Of a stretch of 64,000 nt of DNA, positions 43,468 through 52,342 are shown in pieces; position 1 is the first letter of the stretch; each line of letters starts with the position of its first letter. The DNA is from Haloferax marinisediminis (GTDB lineage: Archaea; Halobacteriota; Halobacteria; Halobacteriales; Haloferacaceae). The notes under the pieces are model-generated. The model was not told where the DNA came from. It searched no databases and was given only the letters and a program-made list of their open reading frames with translations. The DNA lies in NCBI RefSeq assembly GCF_009674585.1, contig NZ_WKJP01000001.1, positions 1,364,001-1,428,000 of the forward strand, given 5' to 3'. The position numbers and the translations under genes were made by a program.

Positions 43468-45683
43468 CTGACGAAGAACTCGCAAAAGACCTTGGCCCAC
43501 TCGCGGCCTTGACGATTGGTATCGGGACGATGATCGGCGCTGGTATCTTCGTTCTCCCCGGCGCCGCCGTCCAGTTGGCGGGGCCGCTCGCCGCCGCGGC
43601 GTTCGTCCTCGGTGGAGCCATCGCGCTCTTGACCGCCGCGTCTGCCAGCGAACTCGGGACCGCGATGCCGAAATCCGGCGGTGCGTACTACTACATCAAT
43701 CACGCACTCGGCCCCCTGTTCGGCAGCGTCGCAGGATGGGGTAACTGGATGGGGCTCGCATTCGCGTCCGCGTTCTACATGACCGGGTTCGGGCAGTACG
43801 TCGCGACGTTCCTCACGGTGCCTAGCCTCTCGATTGCGGGTGTGACCATCTCCGGCGTCAAACTCGTCGCCCTCGCCGGTGGTCTGCTGTTCGTGTTCAT
43901 CAACTACGTCGGTGCGAAAGAGACCGGGAAACTGCAGAACGGTATCGTGCTCATTCTGCTGGCTATCCTCGCAGTGTTCACGCTGTTCGGCCTCCTGAAC
44001 GCCGACATCGCGAAACTCCGCCCGTTCGTCCCGCCGGACAAGGGTGTGAGTCCACTGCTGCCAGTGACGGGCCTCATCTTCGTCTCCTACCTCGGGTTCG
44101 TCCAGATTACCTCGGTCGCTGAGGAGATCAAGGACCCCGGAAAGAACCTCCCTCGCGCCGTCCTCGGGAGTGTCCTCATCGTCACGGCAGTGTACGCACT
44201 CGTCCTCGTGACGGTGTTAGCCGCCGTCGACAACAGCGTCGTCGCCGGCAACGAAACCGCCGTCGTCGACGTGGCGAGAATCCTCATCGGACCGCTCGGT
44301 GCGGCCGCGATGTTGTTCGGTGGACTGCTCGCGACGGCGTCGTCCGCAAACGCGTCCATCCTCGCCTCGTCGCGCATCAACTTCGCGATGGGTCGCGACC
44401 GAATCGTCTCCGAAGAGCTCAACGAGATTCACCCACGCTTCGGAACGCCGTACCGCTCTATCGCCATCACGGGTGGGTTCATCCTCCTGTTCATCCTCCT
44501 GGCCGACGTGGGAACGCTCGCAAACGCAGGGAGCGTCCTGCACCTCATCATCTACGGCCTCCTCAACGTCTCGCTGGTCGTGATGCGCGTCGCAGACCCC
44601 GACGACTACCAACCAGACTACCGGGTTCCGCTGTACCCATTCACGCCGATTCTGGGTGCAATCACGTCGTTCGCACTCATCGCGTTCTTCGCCGACACGA
44701 TCGTCTTGCTCGCAGTCGGGTTCGTCGTGTTCGCGATGCTCTGGTACGCCGTCTACGCTCGCGGGCAGGCGACGAAGCAGGGTATCCTCGGCAAGTACGT
44801 GCTCCAGCGGTCGGAAGATCTGCCGCCCGCAGCCGTCTCGGCGACGACGTCGGTCCAACCCGACGGTGGCTACCGGGTCATGGTTCCGCTGGCGAATCCT
44901 GCGAGCGAACGTGACCTCGTCACGCTCGGCGGGTCCGTCGCGAAAGCGAACAACGGGACGCTCGTCGGCGTCCACATCGTGCAGGTTCCTGACCAGACGG
45001 CACTCGACTCCGCACGTCGAGAGTACGACTTCGCGGAGGCCGACGAACTCCTCGAACAGGCCCGTCTCGACGCCGACGAACTCGACATCGACATCGAGAC
45101 GCACACGATTCTCTCCCACCGTTCGTTCGAGGAAGTGTTCGACGCGGCCGAGATGTACAACGCAGACCTCGTCGTGATGGGGTGGGGCCCCGACAGTCAC
45201 GGGGCACCCGGTCGTGCAGAGAGTGCCATCGAAGAGATGACCAACACGCTCCCGTACGACGTGCTGGTGATGAAAGACCGTGGCTTCGACCCATCGAGTG
45301 TGCTCGTCCCGACTGCCGGTGGTCCGGACTCCGACCTCTCTGCGTCGATTGCAACGGTGCTCAAGGAGTTCTACGGAGCAGAGGTGACGCTCCTCCACGT
45401 CGCCGACGACCAACGCGAAGGCGAGGCGTTCCTCAGTGAGTGGGCCGAAGAACGCGGCCTCGGCGACGCCACACTCGAAGTGGAGACCGGCGATGTCGAG
45501 CGCGCAATCGAGTCGCACGCTCGTGACAAGTCGCTCCTCGTCATCGGGGCGACCGAACGCGGCCTCCTGTCGCGACTCGTCCGCGGGACGTTGGTACTGG
45601 ACGTCGTCGACGACGTGGACTGTTCGGTCCTCCTCGCAGAGCGAAGTCGCAAACGGAGCATCCGGCAACGCCTCTTCGGATAG
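43464..45683 (+). CDS. APC-superfamily amino acid transporter with two C-terminal Usp domains
   Basis: 739 residues. About twelve helices in residues 15-445, starting with GTMIGAGIFVLPGAAVQLAGP (substrate-binding unwound helix of APC permeases) and containing PKSGGAYYYINHALGP. From about 470 two Usp domains follow (VMVPLANPASERDLVTLGG and VLVPTAGGPDSDLSASIATV), facing the cytosol. Likely an amino acid importer regulated through its Usp tail and the separate Usp protein encoded just upstream. Confidence 0.9.
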   Translation: MTDEELAKDLGPLAALTIGIGTMIGAGIFVLPGAAVQLAGPLAAAAFVLGGAIALLTAASASELGTAMPKSGGAYYYINHALGPLFGSVAGWGNWMGLAFASAFYMTGFGQYVATFLTVPSLSIAGVTISGVKLVALAGGLLFVFINYVGAKETGKLQNGIVLILLAILAVFTLFGLLNADIAKLRPFVPPDKGVSPLLPVTGLIFVSYLGFVQITSVAEEIKDPGKNLPRAVLGSVLIVTAVYALVLVTVLAAVDNSVVAGNETAVVDVARILIGPLGAAAMLFGGLLATASSANASILASSRINFAMGRDRIVSEELNEIHPRFGTPYRSIAITGGFILLFILLADVGTLANAGSVLHLIIYGLLNVSLVVMRVADPDDYQPDYRVPLYPFTPILGAITSFALIAFFADTIVLLAVGFVVFAMLWYAVYARGQATKQGILGKYVLQRSEDLPPAAVSATTSVQPDGGYRVMVPLANPASERDLVTLGGSVAKANNGTLVGVHIVQVPDQTALDSARREYDFAEADELLEQARLDADELDIDIETHTILSHRSFEEVFDAAEMYNADLVVMGWGPDSHGAPGRAESAIEEMTNTLPYDVLVMKDRGFDPSSVLVPTAGGPDSDLSASIATVLKEFYGAEVTLLHVADDQREGEAFLSEWAEERGLGDATLEVETGDVERAIESHARDKSLLVIGATERGLLSRLVRGTLVLDVVDDVDCSVLLAERSRKRSIRQRLFG

Positions 45684-45767
45684 CGTTTCTCCGGAGCGAA
45701 TCGCCCGCTTTTCGACGGCGGTCGATTCGCCGCGTCACATTTGTGGTCTGACCGCGTAGCGAGACGT

Positions 45768-46718
45768 ATGTCGAGTCAAACGGGGTTGGAGTGTGAGGAC
45801 GTACAGTTACCTGTGGAGGTGACTGGTCGCATGGTCGATGTCGGCGACACCGAACTCTACGTCGTCGAAGCGGGGCCAGAAGATGGAGAACTCGTCGTCC
45901 TCCTCCACGGGTTCCCGGAGTGTTGGTACGCGTGGGCGGACTACTTCCGCCCGCTTTCGGAGGCCGGATACCGGGTCGCCGCCCCCGACCAACGTGGGTA
46001 CAACCTGAGTGACCGGCCGAGCGGTGTCGATTCGTACAGCATCGACGACCTCTCGAACGACGTGGTCGGACTCGTGGACGCACTGGGCCGTGAGAAAGCG
46101 CACGTCGTCGGCCACGACTGGGGTGCCGCCGTCGCGTGGTGGACTGCGCTTCACCACCCCGACCGAGTCCGGTCGCTCACGGTGATGAACGTCCCGCATC
46201 CGACTGTCTTCTCTCGACACCTCCGGCGTAACCCGGCCCAGCAACTCCGCAGTTGGTACGTGCTGTTCTTCCAGGTGCCGAAGCTTCCGGAACTCCTCGC
46301 TCCCGTCGGCGACTGGGCCATCTCCGAGCGGACGATGCGCGCTACTGCACTCCCGGGAACGTTCTCGCCGACGGACATGGAACACTATCGAACGGCGTGG
46401 TCGAGTCCCGGTGCGTATCGCTCGATGGTCAACTGGTATCGGGCAGTCGTCCGTGAGCGTCCACAACCGGCGTCGACCACTGTCGAGGTTCCAACGCTCA
46501 TCGTCTGGGGGACCAACGACCGATTCCTCCGGCCGAAGATGGCCAGAGAAAGCCTCTCGTACTGTTCAGACGGCCACCTCCGAACGTTCGAAGGAGCGAC
46601 TCACTGGGTCCACCACGAGGAACCTGTGGCCGTCGCCCGCGCGCTCATCGAACACATCGACGACGCGTGGTGGACGCCGAACAACACCCCCGACAAAACA
46701 GGGTATCGACCAGTCTGA
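45768..46718 (+). CDS. Alpha/beta hydrolase, epoxide hydrolase-like
   Basis: 316 residues. Oxyanion motif LLHGFPECWYAW, nucleophile elbow VGHDWGAAVAW with Asp as nucleophile, lid region with possible ring-opening Tyr residues, and catalytic His in THWVHHEEP. Layout matches soluble epoxide hydrolases and haloalkane dehalogenases; substrate unknown. Start ATG 45768 (MSSQTGLECED) selected over an upstream frame that lacks the family N-terminus. Confidence 0.86.
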   Translation: MSSQTGLECEDVQLPVEVTGRMVDVGDTELYVVEAGPEDGELVVLLHGFPECWYAWADYFRPLSEAGYRVAAPDQRGYNLSDRPSGVDSYSIDDLSNDVVGLVDALGREKAHVVGHDWGAAVAWWTALHHPDRVRSLTVMNVPHPTVFSRHLRRNPAQQLRSWYVLFFQVPKLPELLAPVGDWAISERTMRATALPGTFSPTDMEHYRTAWSSPGAYRSMVNWYRAVVRERPQPASTTVEVPTLIVWGTNDRFLRPKMARESLSYCSDGHLRTFEGATHWVHHEEPVAVARALIEHIDDAWWTPNNTPDKTGYRPV

Positions 46719-47045
46719 GCGTGGCAGGTAGCTATCGATGTCGTCAGTGATTTATGTCGTTTTAATTCCCCTATAAAGTACTATCGAGGGGACTTAGCGA
46801 GGTTCTTGTATGTCCAGAGCGATGCCTGAACTGACGCGGTCACAGTCCGGTGGTGGTGGGACAGTATGTTCCCCGTCGAACCGTCTCCGCGTCTTCTTCA
46901 TGAGCAGGGACGGGGGACCGTCCCATTTTCACTCGGCGAGCGTGCAGGCTCTCGTTCGAGGTCGTAGCCACCGGTCTGACGACGTACGGGGTCCGCAGAA
47001 ACGACAGATGAGTACGTTCTTACTGGCGGCCCACCGACTCCGACT
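46719..47045 (+). other. Intergenic region with a promoter, hairpin and possible small RNA
   Basis: A TATA box tataaagt (46772-46779) is flanked by TCCCCT and AGGGGA (46767-46772 and 46787-46792), a 6-bp inverted repeat. Transcription from about 46801 would run into a perfect 7-bp hairpin GGGACGG/CCGTCCC at 46907-46924 followed by atttt. An open frame 46810-47049 is also present and ends with the stop overlapping the next ATG, but its peptide is basic and Ser/Arg-rich, unlike haloarchaeal proteins. Confidence 0.45.
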
Positions 47046-48071
47046 ATGACCGACCTCGGAAAGGTCGACCGCGACTTCTTCGACGAGTACATCTACCCGC
47101 GTCTCGGCGCTGACCGAGACGACGTCGCGCTCGGCCCGACCCACGGCGTCGACTTCGGCCTCCTCGACATCGATGGAACCGCAGTTGCGCTGGCGACTGA
47201 CCCGATATCCGTGCTTCCCGCCCTCGGGTTCGACCGCGCGGGACGGTTCGCCATCGACATCGTCCTCTCGGATATCGCCGTCTCTGGCCTCGAACCCTCA
47301 CACATCGCAGTTTCGTTCACGCTCCCGCCGGAGATGACTGACAGCGAGTTCGCCGAACTCTGGAACGCGATGCACGAAGAGGCGTCTGACCTCGGCGTGA
47401 GCATCGTCACCGGCCACACCGCTCGCTACTCGGGCTGTTCGTACCCGTGGGTCGGCGGCGCGACTGCGCTCGCTGTTGGCGACCACGACGACGTCGTCCG
47501 ACCGGATGGCGCACGCCCCGGAGACGACGTGCTCGTGACGAAGGGTCCTGCGGTCGAGACGACCGGTCTCTTGACCACGCTCTTCCCCGAGGGATTCGAC
47601 GGCCTCGATGCCGACGTCCTCGAAACTGCACAGGCACGACTCGACGAGACCGACGCCGTCCGCGACGCGATGACTGTCTCTGCGGCTGGTGGGCGGAAGG
47701 TCCACGCCATGCACGACGCTACCGAGTGCGGCGTCCACGGCGCGCTCAACGAGATTGCAGAGAGTGCAGGCGTCCAACTCGAAATCGACGAGTCGAGCAT
47801 CCCATTCCGTCCGGGTGTCCGCGAGGTCTGTGACTACCTCGACATCGACCCGTGGCGCTCGACGACTGCTGGGTCGCTCGTCGTCGCCGTGGACCCAACT
47901 GTCACCGACGACGTGGTCGCCGCACTCGACGCCCGAGGGACGCCTGTCGGTGTGGCCGGAACCGTCGTCGAAGGTGAGGGCGTCGTCGTCGACGGCGACC
48001 GAATCGACCACCCGGACGTCGACCCGTCGTGGGCGGCCTACGAGCGACTCGCCAGCGCAGCAGAAGAGTGA
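47046..48071 (+). CDS. AIR synthase/HypE-related protein
   Basis: 341 residues. PurM/HypE/SelD/ThiL superfamily: DFGLLDIDGTAVALATDPIS is the metal-nucleotide strand and helix, FAIDIVLSDIAVSG the following segment, VGGATALAVG the middle strand and GDDVLVTKGPAVET the start of the C-terminal domain; MHDATECGVHGALNEIAE is the helix with conserved acidic residues. No hydrogenase genes are visible, so a HypE role is not supported here. The reaction (ATP-dependent phosphorylation or dehydration) is inferred only. Confidence 0.75.
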   Translation: MTDLGKVDRDFFDEYIYPRLGADRDDVALGPTHGVDFGLLDIDGTAVALATDPISVLPALGFDRAGRFAIDIVLSDIAVSGLEPSHIAVSFTLPPEMTDSEFAELWNAMHEEASDLGVSIVTGHTARYSGCSYPWVGGATALAVGDHDDVVRPDGARPGDDVLVTKGPAVETTGLLTTLFPEGFDGLDADVLETAQARLDETDAVRDAMTVSAAGGRKVHAMHDATECGVHGALNEIAESAGVQLEIDESSIPFRPGVREVCDYLDIDPWRSTTAGSLVVAVDPTVTDDVVAALDARGTPVGVAGTVVEGEGVVVDGDRIDHPDVDPSWAAYERLASAAEE

Positions 48072-48198
48072 GAACCTGAAAGAGCGAGAACCCGCCTGGG
48101 TTCATCCACGAACACGCCGCAAAGAGAGTCACCGGTTCGGGACGTTCTCGGTCCTGACAAATTATTTTCAAGCCAGTTCGACACGTACACTCGGTGTT

Positions 48199-48609
48199 AT
48201 GGTAGTCACGAAGTGGCGTGCGGTTGCAATCGGATTCGCAATCACCGCCATCCTCTCGTTAGTGGCCGGGTTCGTCCCACAACTCGCCATTCTTGGTGGC
48301 GGTGTCGCGGGTATCATCGGTGGATGGGCCGCGGGATACTACGCCAATAGCGGACGGGTGAGTGGTGCGTGGAATGGCTTCCTCGCGGGGTCGATTGGCG
48401 CGCTCGTCGCCGTCACGATACTCGTCCTCGCCGGCCTCACAATCTCGCTCGTCGAACTCTCCCTCGGCGGCGTATTCGCGACTATCGGCGTTGCGTTCGC
48501 GATTCTTCTGTTCGTCCTCATCGGCGCGATTCCCGCGACGATTGGTGGCCTCATCGGGGGACTCTCTCCGCGCACGGAGTCCGAAGACGCGGAGCGACCG
48601 ACGGCCTGA
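48199..48609 (+). CDS. Small Gly-rich membrane protein, DUF5518-like
   Basis: 136 residues starting MVVTKWRAVAIGFAITAIL. Four hydrophobic segments, a conserved GGGVAGIIGGWAAGYYA stretch, and a polar tail ending ERPTA. Paralogue of the protein at 24828. AT-rich attatttt at 48161-48168 is the TATA box, giving a leader of about ten bases. Function unknown; the shared N-terminal K/NWRAV motif is likely cytosolic. Confidence 0.7.
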   Translation: MVVTKWRAVAIGFAITAILSLVAGFVPQLAILGGGVAGIIGGWAAGYYANSGRVSGAWNGFLAGSIGALVAVTILVLAGLTISLVELSLGGVFATIGVAFAILLFVLIGAIPATIGGLIGGLSPRTESEDAERPTA

Positions 48610-48663
48610 GTACTCGAATCCGAAGTCGTCCCTAATTTTGGATTTTGTGGGGATCAACCCACG

Positions 48664-49653
48664 TTAGAACCCACGCCGCAACGCGTCTGCAACCCTGTCG
48701 AGCGCCACATCGGCCACGTCCACGTCTGCGGTCAGGCTGAGAAACCCGTGTGGCATCGCGGGTTCGTGGTCGTGGACGACGTGGACGCCTGCCGATTCGA
48801 GTGCCGACGCATAGGCCGCGCCTTCGTCTCGAAGCGGGTCGAACCCTGCCGTGACGACGTATCCCGGTGGCAGGTCGGTGTGTGAGTCCGCACGTAGTGG
48901 CGCAGCAAACGGGTTGTATCGGTCGACAGGCGACCGGAGGTAGGTGTCGTGGGCCCACAACACGTCTCGGCGCGTGAGCAGTGGCCCATCGGCGTTCTCG
49001 GAGAGCGACGGGTGGTCGGCAGAGAGGTCTGTCATCGGATACAAGAGGAACTGGGAGTCTATCGTCGGGCCACCGAACTCGCGACTGTGGAGACACGTCG
49101 CCGCCGCGAGGTTGCCTCCGGCGCTCGTTCCGGCCACGGCGAGTTGGTCTGGGTCTGCACCGATGCGCTCGGCGTTTGCCTCGACCCACTCCGTCGCTCG
49201 CACACAGTCTTCGAGACCAGCGGGGAATGGGTGTTCGGGAGCGAGTCGATAGTCGACGGAGACGACGACGTGCGCTGCCCGTGTCGCGAGGCGCCTGCAG
49301 ACGCCGTCGATGGAGTCGAGGGTCCCCATCGCCCAGAGACCGCCGTGGAAGAAGACGAGCGTCGGGAGCGACCGTTCGGGGTCGGGGTGGTAGACGCGAA
49401 GCGGTATTCCACCCGCCGGCCCGGGGATTTCGAAGTTCGTAACCCCGGCAACGTCGGGTGCATCTGTGGGTGCGAACACCTCGTCTTCGATGCGGCGGGC
49501 GCTCTCGATGTCGAGTGCCGACCACTCGGGGATGCCGAGTCGCGTCACCTCGTCGACGACTGCGTGCGCCTGTGCGTCCAGTTCTGCCGCCGCGTCGGCG
49601 AGGCCGTCATGTCTGGGTGGGGCAGGCGGCGAGTCGTCGTCGAAGAGAACCAT
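48664..49653 (-). CDS. Alpha/beta hydrolase (HSL/Aes family), possible kynurenine formamidase
   Basis: 329 residues. The hormone-sensitive-lipase motif is FFHGGLWAMGTLDS; nucleophile Ser in VAGTSAGGNLAAA; catalytic Asp and His in the C-terminal AGFDPLRDEG and MPHGFLSL. Starts MVLFDDDSPPAPPR. It is divergent from kynureninase with an 84-base spacer. The HGGLW variant recalls the HGGYW of animal arylformamidases, so hydrolysis of N-formylkynurenine is a reasonable guess, but a general esterase is equally compatible. Confidence 0.8.
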   Translation of the reverse strand: MVLFDDDSPPAPPRHDGLADAAAELDAQAHAVVDEVTRLGIPEWSALDIESARRIEDEVFAPTDAPDVAGVTNFEIPGPAGGIPLRVYHPDPERSLPTLVFFHGGLWAMGTLDSIDGVCRRLATRAAHVVVSVDYRLAPEHPFPAGLEDCVRATEWVEANAERIGADPDQLAVAGTSAGGNLAAATCLHSREFGGPTIDSQFLLYPMTDLSADHPSLSENADGPLLTRRDVLWAHDTYLRSPVDRYNPFAAPLRADSHTDLPPGYVVTAGFDPLRDEGAAYASALESAGVHVVHDHEPAMPHGFLSLTADVDVADVALDRVADALRRGF

Positions 49654-49737
49654 ACCCGGAGGCGCGCAGGCGAACGTGAAAAACACCCCGCCGCACGGGT
49701 CACAAAACTACTTGCGTCGGGCGGCCAACTCGCGTCC

Positions 49738-51018
49738 ATGAACGACGAGGAGGACATCGCGTCCATCGAATCTGCCCGTGAGATGGATGCCGCAGACCCG
49801 CTTTCAGACCTCCGTGACCGCTTCTTCGTCCCCGATGGCGAACTGTACATGGACGGGAACTCACTCGGCCCGCTCTCTACGGACGCCGAAGCAGCCCTCG
49901 ACCACGTCGTCGACGAGTGGCGAACCCTCGGTATCCACGGGTGGACCGACGCCGACCCAGACTGGTTCACCTACGGCGAGCGACTCGGTGCACGACTCGC
50001 ACCGCTCCTCGGCGCGAATCCAGACGAAGTCGTCGTCGCCAACTCCACGACAGTGAATATCCACACCCTCGTCGGGACGTTCTACGACCCCGAACGCGGC
50101 GAGAAGCTCGTCGTGGACGACCTCGACTTCCCCACGGACCACTACGCGATTCGAGCCCAACTCCGACAGCGCGGCGTCGACCCCGACGAAGCGCTCCGCG
50201 TGGTCGAGAGTCGCGACGGTCGAACCATCGAGACGGAAGACGTGCTCGCGGCTATCGACGACGACGTGGGAATGGTGTTTCTCCCGTCGGTCCTCTACCG
50301 AAGTGGGCAGTTGTTCGACATCGAGACCATCACCGAGGCGGCTCACGATGCGGGGGCACTCGCTGGATTCGACCTCGCACACTCGGTCGGCGTGATTCCA
50401 CACGAGTTGTCGGCTGTCGGCGTCGACTTCGCCGTCTGGTGTACCTACAAGTATCTGAACGCCGGCCCCGGCGCAATTGCAGGTCTGTACGTCAACGAAC
50501 GCCACTTCGGGGCGACGCCATCGCTCGCCGGATGGTGGGGCAACGACAAAGAGACCCAGTTCGATATGGCACTCACCTACGACCCCGCGCACTCGGCCGG
50601 CGCGTTCCAGATTGGGACGATTCCCATCCTCGCGGCCGCACCGCTCGACGGGACGCTCGACATCGTCGAGGACGCTGGCGGAGTCGCTGCACTCCGGGAG
50701 AAATCACTCGCACTCACCGACTACCTCATCGAACTCGTGGACGAACGACTTCCCGAATGTGAGGTTGGGACGCCCCGCGACCCGGCGGCCCGTGGCGGCC
50801 ACGTCGCCGTCGAACACCCAGAAGCGTACCGTATCAGTCTCGCGCTGAAAGCACGCGGCGTCGTCGTCGACTTCCGTCCGCCGAACGTCGTCCGCATCGC
50901 GCCCGCACCGGCATACGTCGGGTTCGAGGACGTGCACCGGGCGGTCGACCACCTGCGAGAGGTTCTGGATGGGACGGAGTACGAGCAGTTCGACCGGCGA
51001 GGTGCTGGTGTGACGTGA
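49738..51018 (+). CDS. kynU: Kynureninase
   Basis: 426 residues. PLP-dependent cleavage of kynurenine to anthranilate and alanine. Starts MNDEEDIASIESAREMDAAD; ELYMDGNSLGPLS, IHGWTDADPDWFTYGERLG and VANSTTVNIHTLVGTFY are kynureninase segments; the PLP Lys238 is in WCTYKYLNAGPG after FDLAHSVG. The long open frame upstream of 49738 overlaps the opposite hydrolase gene and is not coding. The anthranilate product could feed trpDFEG. Confidence 0.93.
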   Translation: MNDEEDIASIESAREMDAADPLSDLRDRFFVPDGELYMDGNSLGPLSTDAEAALDHVVDEWRTLGIHGWTDADPDWFTYGERLGARLAPLLGANPDEVVVANSTTVNIHTLVGTFYDPERGEKLVVDDLDFPTDHYAIRAQLRQRGVDPDEALRVVESRDGRTIETEDVLAAIDDDVGMVFLPSVLYRSGQLFDIETITEAAHDAGALAGFDLAHSVGVIPHELSAVGVDFAVWCTYKYLNAGPGAIAGLYVNERHFGATPSLAGWWGNDKETQFDMALTYDPAHSAGAFQIGTIPILAAAPLDGTLDIVEDAGGVAALREKSLALTDYLIELVDERLPECEVGTPRDPAARGGHVAVEHPEAYRISLALKARGVVVDFRPPNVVRIAPAPAYVGFEDVHRAVDHLREVLDGTEYEQFDRRGAGVT

Positions 51019-51105
51019 AGCGAAGAACCACCTGAAGTTGGTGTGTACCGCGACCGAGTTACGGGGGTGTCTTCATCAGTTTGAACGACATAATCTGGTG
51101 TACTC

Positions 51106-51525
51106 ATGTTGCGCACGATACTCACCGTGTTCGGCGTCGCTGAACTCCTCCGACCGGAGGTGCTCATCCGGGCGGCAGAACGACTTGCGCTCGAGAACCC
51201 CGAAGAGTGCGAGTTACGGCCGTGGACGGTCCCCGTCGCTCGGGTCGAGGGAGTGGCCTTTTTACTCCTCGTGAGACGGCGCAAAGGCTCGTATTCGACG
51301 TTCAAGAAGTTCCTCGGTGTCGTGGGGCTTCTATCGGTCCTGTATCCACGCGAGTACCTCGGGTATGCGACCAAACTCGCCTACACTGACGCCGCCAACT
51401 GCCAATGGAGGCCCTGGGTGTACCACGCGACGCGGCTGGCGGGATTGTTCTACGTAATCGTGGCGGTGAAGGAGCTCGCGAAGCCTTCACGCGCAGAGAT
51501 AGAAGAAGACTCCCAGCCGAACTGA
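51106..51525 (+). CDS. Membrane protein with two CxxRPW repeats, unknown function
   Basis: 139 residues. Two homologous halves: RPEVLIRAAERLALENPEEC with CELRPWTVPVARVEG, and PREYLGYATKLAYTDAANC with CQWRPWVYHATRLAG, each ending in a hydrophobic helix. The shared pattern is P-x-x-L-x-x-A-x-K/R-L-A, Cys, x-x-R-P-W and Arg-x-x-Gly. Function unknown. 87 bases after kynU, so possibly in the same transcript. Confidence 0.7.
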   Translation: MLRTILTVFGVAELLRPEVLIRAAERLALENPEECELRPWTVPVARVEGVAFLLLVRRRKGSYSTFKKFLGVVGLLSVLYPREYLGYATKLAYTDAANCQWRPWVYHATRLAGLFYVIVAVKELAKPSRAEIEEDSQPN

Positions 51526-51550
51526 CGAGAGCCAGGGGCAACGGTTCGAC

Positions 51551-52249
51551 TTACCAGTCGATGACTTTCTTGTCGCGCCAGAACTTCCCGGACGGACTCC
51601 CCGGCTTGAACTGCGCGAGCCACGTCGGCGTCTCAGCGCCCTTCTCGACTGGTCGGGAGGCCTCTTCGCCGCCCATGTCGGTGCGGACCCACCCGGGACA
51701 GACGGAGTTGGCGATGAGGCCGTCGTCGCCGTACTGGCCTTCGAGGTAGACGGTGAGGCCGTTGATGCCCGTCTTCGAGATACGATACGACGGCGAGCCA
51801 CCGGACTGGCCTTCGACGAGTGCACCCATGCCGGACGAGACGTTGACGACGCGGCCCCCGTCGTTCTGGAGGAGAAGTGGGACCGCGTGCTTACACATGA
51901 GCATCGGCCCGCGGAGGTTGACGGCGAGCGTCTTGTCGATGCTGTCGGTCGGTTCGGCGACGATGTCGTCACCGAACTCTCCGATTCCGGCGTTGTTGAC
52001 GAGGATATCGAGTTGCCCCTGGTCGGCGAAGATCCCGTCGACGACTTCCTCGATGTCGCCTTCTTGGGTCACGTCGAGGAGGACGCGTTCGGTTCCCTCG
52101 GGCGTCTCGTTCGTGACGCTTCGAGACCCGGCGTACACCGTCGCACCGAGGTCACGGAGGTTCGCAGCGATTTGGCGGCCGATGCCTCGGTTCGCGCCGG
52201 TGACGAGGGCAACTTGCCCGTCGAGGTCGTCGTATACGTCGGGTTCCAT
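51551..52249 (-). CDS. Short-chain dehydrogenase/reductase
   Basis: 232 residues. Classical SDR: VALVTGANRGIGRQIAANL, LVNNAGIGEFG, VVNVSSGMGALVEGQSGG and catalytic YRISKTG. Resembles plant-type carbonyl/menthone reductases. Substrate unknown. Convergent with the CxxRPW gene, 25 bases apart. Confidence 0.85.
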   Translation of the reverse strand: MEPDVYDDLDGQVALVTGANRGIGRQIAANLRDLGATVYAGSRSVTNETPEGTERVLLDVTQEGDIEEVVDGIFADQGQLDILVNNAGIGEFGDDIVAEPTDSIDKTLAVNLRGPMLMCKHAVPLLLQNDGGRVVNVSSGMGALVEGQSGGSPSYRISKTGINGLTVYLEGQYGDDGLIANSVCPGWVRTDMGGEEASRPVEKGAETPTWLAQFKPGSPSGKFWRDKKVIDW

Positions 52250-52342
52250 ACGACTCTGTGAGGACTCACGCGGGTTATTCTCACCGGAAACTTCTGACTG
52301 TGTGGAGAGAACGAGGTGTGGAGAGAACGAGGTGACGACGCC

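Noticed and set aside
46810-47049. Small open frame ending in an ATGA overlap with the HypE-like gene
   Set aside because: Despite the favourable overlap and a TATA box about 34 bases upstream, the 79-residue peptide is basic and Ser/Arg-rich with few Asp or Glu. The hairpin at 46907-46924 inside it fits a non-coding role better.
48949-49737. N-terminal extension of kynU by 263 codons
   Set aside because: The extension lies antisense to the conserved alpha/beta hydrolase gene, and the kynureninase family starts at the ATG at 49738.
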